Positions 5,832 through 9,188 of a stretch of DNA of 9,188 nucleotides are shown piece by piece (positions within the stretch are counted from its first letter, which is position 1; the number at the start of each line of letters is the position of its first letter). Below the pieces are notes generated by a model. That model was given only the letters and a program-made list of their open reading frames with translations, was not told where the DNA came from and made no database searches. The stretch covers positions 1-9,188 of the forward strand of contig CAAGFS010000003.1 of the NCBI GenBank assembly GCA_900769205.1, written 5' to 3'. The position numbers were made by a program, and so were the translations under genes. This DNA comes from Clostridia bacterium. Its GTDB lineage: Bacteria; Bacillota; Clostridia; Christensenellales; CAG-917.

Positions 5832-7490
5832 TTACACATCGAAGCAACTTCCGCCCACAAACTCACGGATGAGCGAGTTGCAGGGTATGATGGACTCGTC
5901 TTCGATAGGCTTGAAATATTTGAGATATTTGATAAGCCTGTTCGCCACGAGAAATTGCGGATCGGTGTACTTGATTTCCATAAGTGCGGGCAACGCCTGT
6001 TTGCGAAGCACGCAAAGCTCGTACGGAAGCGCGGAGTTGAAGACGAAGTTTGCCCCTTCCTGATTGGGATATATCCACTTGAACTCCCCGCTTCGCACGG
6101 ATTGCCACATATCAATCGTGTTTGCGGCGGGATAGTTGCGGAACTTCATATCTCTCACAATCCTGCGTATAAGGCGCAAATCGGTGGTGTTGAGCGGAGA
6201 ATGGTCGTCGATGTTGACGGGCAGTTGCGGAGCGATATAAATCTTGTATTTCTGGTGCTTCGGAATGGACGCCGTCAGTTTTTCGTTGAGAGCGTGTATG
6301 CCCTCGATGATGATAGGGCTGTTGCCGTCCACCTTTATCGTCCTGCCCACTTCGCGCTTTCCTTTGACGAAATTGAACTTTGGCAAAGTCACTTCTTCGC
6401 CGTTGATAAGATCGAAAAGGTCCTTGTTGAACAGTTCTATGTCAAGGCAGTTTATGTGTTCGAGATCCACTTCGTCGGCAGGTTTGCCCTGAATTGCGCA
6501 AATCTTGTCGCGTTCGAGATAATAGTCGTCCATCGAAATCATCACAGGGTTTATCCCGCGCGACAAAAGCTCAATGCGCACGCGGTTGCAGAACGTGGTC
6601 TTTCCGCTCGAAGACGGACCCGCTATACAGATGAGTCGTATGTTCTCAATATCGCGCGCAATCTCCTCGCCGAGCTCGGCAAGCATGCGGTTGTGCTTTG
6701 CCTCGCACATCTGCACGAAGTCGAGTTCTTTGCCGTCTTCCACGCGCTTGTTCAGCTCCGCAACGGTCTGCGTTTTTGTCTTTTTTGCCCAAAGATACGC
6801 GCGTTGCAGAGTGCGTCCGTACATGCTCTCTTCCACAAACTCGGGTATTTGCGCGTCAAGCTCGTATCTCGGATACTGGATGATTATGCCGGGGCTGTAC
6901 GGGCGTATGCGATAGCTGTACAAGCACCCCGTGCTCGGCACCATATACGCGTGCATATAGTCGTAATAATCTCCGCATTTGTAGATATGCACAAGGCTTT
7001 CGGGGCGATATTTGAGCATTTCCAGTTTGTCAAGCAACCCCATATCCGTGTATATCTGCCTTGCTTCTTCCGTCGTGACGGTGATGCGCTCGATGGGCAG
7101 ATTTTCCTTGATGAGCCTGTCCACTTCTTCCTTGACGCTTTGCGTTGCGTGGGACATATTGAACCCTTGCGTCAACACCTGACAAAACACCGAGCGCGAC
7201 GCGTTGTAGCTGAAACGTATCTTTACGCCCGGATAAAGATTGTGAAACGCCATTGAAAACACGTAGCGCAGGCTGGCTTCGTACGCCTTGCCCGCCTCGA
7301 TGTTTTCAAGCCCCAGAAACTCAACGGTTTTGCCGTTGTCCTTTTCGCAGAGTTTGCGATTGAGCTCCTTCACTTGCGTGCCGAGTTTGCACACGCTGTA
7401 TTTGCATTTTTCGTTTTCCGCAAGCAAGTCGATGACTCGCGTGCCTTCCTTGACTTCGACTTCTTTGCCGTTGACAGTCAGTTTCAACAT
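5832..7490 (-). CDS. Nucleoside kinase with N-terminal TGS and ThrRS-like domains (uridine-kinase type)
   Basis: A 552-residue protein in three parts. Residues 1-60 form a TGS-like domain (LKLTVNGKEVEVKEGTRVIDLL). Residues about 70-150 resemble the second additional domain of threonyl-tRNA synthetase, including IKENLPIERITVTTEEA. Residues about 285-480 are a uridine-kinase/phosphoribulokinase-type P-loop domain with Walker A GPSSSGKT (291-298), DDYY (321-324) and IIIEGIHALN (393-402). The family-typical end is IPCNSLIREFVGGS. It probably phosphorylates a nucleoside with ATP or GTP; uridine is the default guess, and the role of the TGS part is unknown. I chose ATG 7488-7490 because GGGGG lies five bases upstream and the TGS strand starts there; the longer frame from 7541 has no site and adds an unrelated 17 residues. 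It follows the NUDIX gene by 169 bases and precedes guanine deaminase by 79. Confidence 0.88.
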   Translation of the reverse strand: MLKLTVNGKEVEVKEGTRVIDLLAENEKCKYSVCKLGTQVKELNRKLCEKDNGKTVEFLGLENIEAGKAYEASLRYVFSMAFHNLYPGVKIRFSYNASRSVFCQVLTQGFNMSHATQSVKEEVDRLIKENLPIERITVTTEEARQIYTDMGLLDKLEMLKYRPESLVHIYKCGDYYDYMHAYMVPSTGCLYSYRIRPYSPGIIIQYPRYELDAQIPEFVEESMYGRTLQRAYLWAKKTKTQTVAELNKRVEDGKELDFVQMCEAKHNRMLAELGEEIARDIENIRLICIAGPSSSGKTTFCNRVRIELLSRGINPVMISMDDYYLERDKICAIQGKPADEVDLEHINCLDIELFNKDLFDLINGEEVTLPKFNFVKGKREVGRTIKVDGNSPIIIEGIHALNEKLTASIPKHQKYKIYIAPQLPVNIDDHSPLNTTDLRLIRRIVRDMKFRNYPAANTIDMWQSVRSGEFKWIYPNQEGANFVFNSALPYELCVLRKQALPALMEIKYTDPQFLVANRLIKYLKYFKPIEDESIIPCNSLIREFVGGSCFDV

Positions 7491-7659
7491 ATAAACCCCC
7501 TTTGCAACCGCGCCTTTCACGCGTTGCACGTGCGATTTCAAATCGTCTTTTCAATCGTCTATTTATTGTTATTCTCTGGTATTTATTATATCGGTATCTG
7601 TCGTGTATTATATCCGCTCGACGTTCGCTCTCGTTTTTGCCCGCATAGACGTTGTGTCT
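7491..7659 (-). promoter_or_regulatory. Spacer upstream of the nucleoside kinase with two exact TATAAT boxes
   Basis: This 169-base gap holds no gene. On the minus strand two perfect TATAAT hexamers (7607-7612 and 7585-7590) are separated by 16 bases, but neither has a recognisable -35 or a TG extension, so promoter activity is uncertain. A near-tandem AGACGATTGAAA / AGACGATTTGAAA lies downstream at about 7536-7560. There is no clear terminator for the NUDIX gene, so read-through into the kinase is possible. Confidence 0.3.
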
Positions 7660-8046
7660 TCAGAATTGACGTTTGATTTTGCTTATCACGTCAACGTCCG
7701 CAGGGCAAAACTCAAACTCGTCTATGTCCTTGACGTCAATCCATTTTATATCGTTGTGTTCCAACTTTCTGACAATCTCACCGTCTTTGAGCGTTGCAAG
7801 ATATATCGCAAGATTCACGTCAACGTCGTCGTAGTGATGCACAACGCGTGCAAACAAATCCCCCACTTCGATTTCAACGTCGATTTCTTCCCTGCACTCG
7901 CGTTTGAGCGCCTGCTCGTCGCTTTCGCCCTTTTCGACTTTTCCGCCCACAAACTCCCACAAAAGTCCGCGCGCCTTGTCCTTGGGCCTTTGGCAAATAA
8001 GCAGTTTTCCGTCCTTGAATATGAGCGCTCCGACAACGTCAATCAT
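7660..8046 (-). CDS. NUDIX hydrolase (MutT-like)
   Basis: A 128-residue NUDIX protein that should hydrolyse a nucleoside diphosphate linked to a moiety X, probably a (deoxy)nucleoside triphosphate. The Nudix box is complete at residues 35-57: G-x5-E-x7-R-E-C-R-E-E-I, with Asp in place of the usual late Gly (REEIDV), a common variant. The start (MIDVVGALIFKDGKLLICQR) and RGLLWEFVGGKVEKGE resemble MutT-type enzymes of small size (8-oxo-dGTP or CTP pyrophosphohydrolases); the exact substrate is open. ATG 8044-8046 is chosen because AAAGGAG sits eight bases upstream and the length fits MutT; the longer frame from 8133 adds residues without homology and runs through the leader. A near-consensus promoter lies about 95 bases upstream and the next gene downstream is the nucleoside kinase, fitting a nucleotide-metabolism cluster. 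Confidence 0.92.
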   Translation of the reverse strand: MIDVVGALIFKDGKLLICQRPKDKARGLLWEFVGGKVEKGESDEQALKRECREEIDVEIEVGDLFARVVHHYDDVDVNLAIYLATLKDGEIVRKLEHNDIKWIDVKDIDEFEFCPADVDVISKIKRQF

Positions 8047-8061
8047 ATCCGAAACTCCTTT

Positions 8062-8135
8062 GAATGCAATCGTTGTGCATTTGCAAACCGTATGCGTTTT
8101 GCCACCCGAATCCCGTTTGAGTCCCGTTTGCATTC
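8062..8135 (-). repeat. Inverted repeat spanning the NUDIX gene leader
   Basis: On the minus strand GAATGCAA (8128-8135) near the predicted transcript start can pair with TTGCATTC (8062-8069), which lies directly before the AAAGGAG ribosome binding site. GCAAAC next to the first arm could instead pair with an internal GTTTGC. The alternative pairings could affect access to the ribosome binding site, but no known riboswitch class is recognised. Confidence 0.4.
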
Positions 8136-8141
8136 CAAATA

Positions 8142-8170
8142 ATTATACCATACAACCCGCCCGTTTTCAA
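8142..8170 (-). promoter_or_regulatory. Strong sigma-70/A promoter for the NUDIX-kinase-guanine deaminase run
   Basis: On the minus strand TTGAAA (8165-8170), exactly 17 bases, then TATAAT (8142-8147). This is the best promoter match on the minus strand. The predicted start near 8135 leaves a leader of about 90 bases before the NUDIX ATG. Confidence 0.85.
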
Positions 8171-8258
8171 TAGTGAGTTTTCGCGCGCAAATCGCATATC
8201 GTTCCAAAGCGCTGCGCAACGCATACGACGAGCCCGCGATTTTCACCGCGACACACAC

Positions 8259-8291
8259 AAAAAACGAGCGAACCGAAAACTCGGTTCGCTC
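8259..8291 (-). terminator. Intrinsic terminator of the TSCPD-domain gene
   Basis: An 11-bp perfect GC-rich stem (8266-8276 with 8281-8291) with a 4-base loop, followed on the minus strand by C and six T residues. It starts 22 bases after the TSCPD stop codon and isolates that gene from the NUDIX promoter. Confidence 0.93.
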
Positions 8292-8313
8292 CTTCGTTTC
8301 TCTTTTCAAAGCG

Positions 8314-8565
8314 TCATTGCTCGTCGTGCGCTTTGCGCACCGCTTTGGCAAGTTGTCCGGCGCAGGACGTGTCTTTGTATCCGCATTTGACGTCTTTGAG
8401 TTTGCTCTCGATCTCGTCCACCGTCATTCCGTTGACAAGAATGGGGATTGCGGTCAGATTCCCGGGGCATCCGCCGAAAAACTTCACGTTGGTGATCACT
8501 TCACCGTCAATGTCGAACTCTATCTGTCTTGCGCAAGTGCCTTGCGTTTTATATACGTAATGCAT
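8314..8565 (-). CDS. TSCPD-domain protein (TIGR03905-like), function unknown
   Basis: An 83-residue protein that is essentially one TSCPD domain. The recognisable elements are KTQGTCARQIEFDIDGEVI, NVKFFGGCPGNL (about 26-37) and CGYKDTSCAGQLAKA (61-75). The eponymous TSCPD motif reads TSCAG here. Four cysteines (C11, C33, C61, C68) match the conserved ones and could bind metal. The same fold occurs at the C-terminus of vitamin-B12-dependent ribonucleotide reductases, while stand-alone copies are uncharacterised and frequent in Clostridia. Start ATG has AAGGAGAT eight bases upstream. The gene is a monocistron: extended -10 promoter upstream, strong terminator downstream. No function is inferred. 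Confidence 0.9.
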   Translation of the reverse strand: MHYVYKTQGTCARQIEFDIDGEVITNVKFFGGCPGNLTAIPILVNGMTVDEIESKLKDVKCGYKDTSCAGQLAKAVRKAHDEQ

Positions 8566-8594
8566 AAGTTTATCTCCTTTTCAAACATAAATAT

Positions 8595-8621
8595 ATTATA
8601 TCAATCCCGGCAAAAAATCAA
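8595..8621 (-). promoter_or_regulatory. Extended -10 promoter of the TSCPD-domain gene
   Basis: On the minus strand TGATATAAT (8595-8603) is an exact extended -10 (TGnTATAAT). A weak TTGATT (8616-8621) lies 15 bases upstream, shorter than ideal, which an extended -10 can tolerate. It sits about 30 bases before the gene's start. Confidence 0.65.
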
Positions 8622-8700
8622 CACCGACAAAAAAATATGCGGATTTTTTTCTTGCAAGCGCTCAAAAAACAACATATTTTGGGATAAATTGCGCATTAGA

Positions 8701-8730
8701 TTGACACGAAGGCACATGATGGGCTAAAAT
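8701..8730 (+). promoter_or_regulatory. Promoter of tRNA-Leu
   Basis: TTGACA (8701-8706, perfect -35), 18-base spacer, TAAAAT (8725-8730). The start is expected a few bases before the tRNA 5' end at 8742. Confidence 0.8.
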
Positions 8731-8741
8731 AGCATAGGAAT

Positions 8742-8829
8742 GCGGACATGGCGAAATTGGCAGACGCGTAAGATTCAGGTTCTTATGAGCAATCAGTTCA
8801 TGCAGGTTCAAGTCCTGTTGTCCGCACCA
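8742..8829 (+). tRNA. tRNA-Leu(CAG)
   Basis: The acceptor stem GCGGACA pairs perfectly with TGTCCGC. The anticodon arm TAAGA-TTCAGGT-TCTTA gives anticodon CAG, reading CUG. A long variable arm (class II, as expected for Leu) precedes the T arm GCAGG-TTCAAGT-CCTGT. Discriminator A is followed by an encoded CCA (8827-8829). It has its own promoter upstream and a terminator hairpin immediately downstream, so it is transcribed alone and opposite to all protein genes in the window. Confidence 0.95.
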
Positions 8830-8830
8830 C

Positions 8831-8891
8831 TACGAGCCTAAATTGAACCATTAGAAAGAATGGGGAAATTAGGCTCGTATTATTTTATTTC
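8831..8891 (+). terminator. Terminator of tRNA-Leu
   Basis: Eleven perfect base pairs (TACGAGCCTAA at 8831-8841 with TTAGGCTCGTA at 8869-8879) enclose a second small stem (CCATT 8848-8852 / AATGG 8859-8863), followed by TTATTTTATTT. The T-rich tail is on the plus strand only, so it serves the tRNA and not the convergent gene. Confidence 0.75.
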
Positions 8892-8896
8892 TTAGT

Positions 8897-9184
8897 TTAT
8901 CCGTATATCGCCGTATATCTCTGTCGCATTTTAATAAAGTATTCAAATACGGTGGATTGTGCTCTTTCAAGCACTCGTCCTATTTCGGGGAAGCTCAAAC
9001 CTTTTATACGGCATTCCAAGGCAATACGCATATTTTCAGTCAAATTAAGGCTTTCTACGATTTTATCATAGGCGATATAGTCTTGTGTCGTTTCTTCTTG
9101 TAATTCGTCGTATAGGGGCGTTAAAGCATCGTAACATACGTTTCGGTAGTTGTCGCGTGTTTTTCGATTCATCAGCTTCATCAT
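8897..9184 (-). CDS. Sigma-70 region 4-like helix-turn-helix protein, possibly partial at its start
   Basis: 95 residues as bounded here. The frame is open to the window edge, so the true start may lie outside; candidates are the ATGs at residues 1, 2 and 5. Residues about 47-90 look like sigma factor region 4: LNLTENMRIALECRIKGLSF, then PEIGRVLERAQSTVFEYFIKMRQRY, the LTE...G-x-S-x-x-EI...V-x-x-Y pattern of a helix-turn-helix with recognition helix near 74-85. No region 2 is present in the visible part. Such short proteins are common in integrative elements and phages of Bacillota as transcription regulators. The local DNA is AT-richer than its neighbours (about 40% GC by hand count over 8941-9180, against about 59% over 901-1140) and uses AT-rich codons. 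It converges on a tRNA gene. Role not assigned. Confidence 0.7.
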   Translation of the reverse strand: MMKLMNRKTRDNYRNVCYDALTPLYDELQEETTQDYIAYDKIVESLNLTENMRIALECRIKGLSFPEIGRVLERAQSTVFEYFIKMRQRYTAIYG

Positions 9185-9188
9185 TTTC

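Noticed and set aside
4727..7256. Plus-strand frames of 356 and 509 codons opposite guanine deaminase and the kinase
   Set aside because: Antisense shadows; the minus-strand proteins hold all catalytic motifs in order.
7491..7541. Upstream start of the nucleoside kinase (17 extra residues)
   Set aside because: No ribosome binding site before 7541, while GGGGG lies five bases before the ATG at 7490, where the TGS domain begins.
8047..8133. Upstream start of the NUDIX gene (29 extra residues)
   Set aside because: The ATG would be almost at the transcript start and the extra residues fit no NUDIX N-terminus; AAAGGAG before 8046 decides the start.
1..9188. CRISPR array, toxin-antitoxin, defence or biosynthetic cluster
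   Set aside because: No regularly spaced repeats, no nuclease, transposase or paired small toxin genes were seen; the content is mainly housekeeping salvage genes.

Overview
The window looks like chromosomal DNA of a low-to-moderate-GC Gram-positive anaerobe, most likely Bacillota, class Clostridia. This rests on strong AGGAG-type ribosome binding sites, a TSCPD-domain protein, a PflX-type (COG1313) radical SAM protein, a nucleoside kinase with an N-terminal TGS domain, and a Leu tRNA gene with encoded CCA. Species cannot be named from the sequence. Every protein gene is on the minus strand; only the tRNA is on the plus strand.

Reading in the direction of minus-strand transcription (right to left): 8897-9184 encodes a sigma-region-4-like DNA-binding protein in visibly AT-richer DNA. 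It abuts a plus-strand tRNA-Leu(CAG) with its own promoter and terminator, which looks like a possible mobile-element boundary. At 8314-8565 is a monocistronic TSCPD-domain gene with an extended -10 promoter and a strong terminator. A near-consensus sigma-70/A promoter (8142-8170) then opens a run of co-directional genes: a NUDIX hydrolase (7660-8046), a TGS/uridine-kinase-type nucleoside kinase (5832-7490), guanine deaminase (4463-5752), an FAD-dependent oxidoreductase split by an in-frame TAA (3063-4409), and a radical SAM protein with an abnormal N-terminus (2176-3024).

A new promoter (about 2037-2065) starts the uracil-uptake unit. It has a leader with a 38-codon reading frame ending 3 nt before an intrinsic terminator (1860-1887), then the uracil permease (189-1805) and uracil phosphoribosyltransferase upp, which runs off the left edge (1-175).

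The shared theme is salvage and clean-up of nucleobases and nucleotides: uracil import and conversion to UMP, nucleoside phosphorylation, guanine deamination and NUDIX hydrolysis of nucleotides. The FAD oxidoreductase and radical SAM protein in the same run have no clear role in it.

The most interesting points are the uracil permease leader, whose architecture resembles translation-coupled, UTP-sensed attenuation of the E. coli pyrBI kind, and two adjacent damaged redox genes. I did not find a convincing entirely new multi-gene system.
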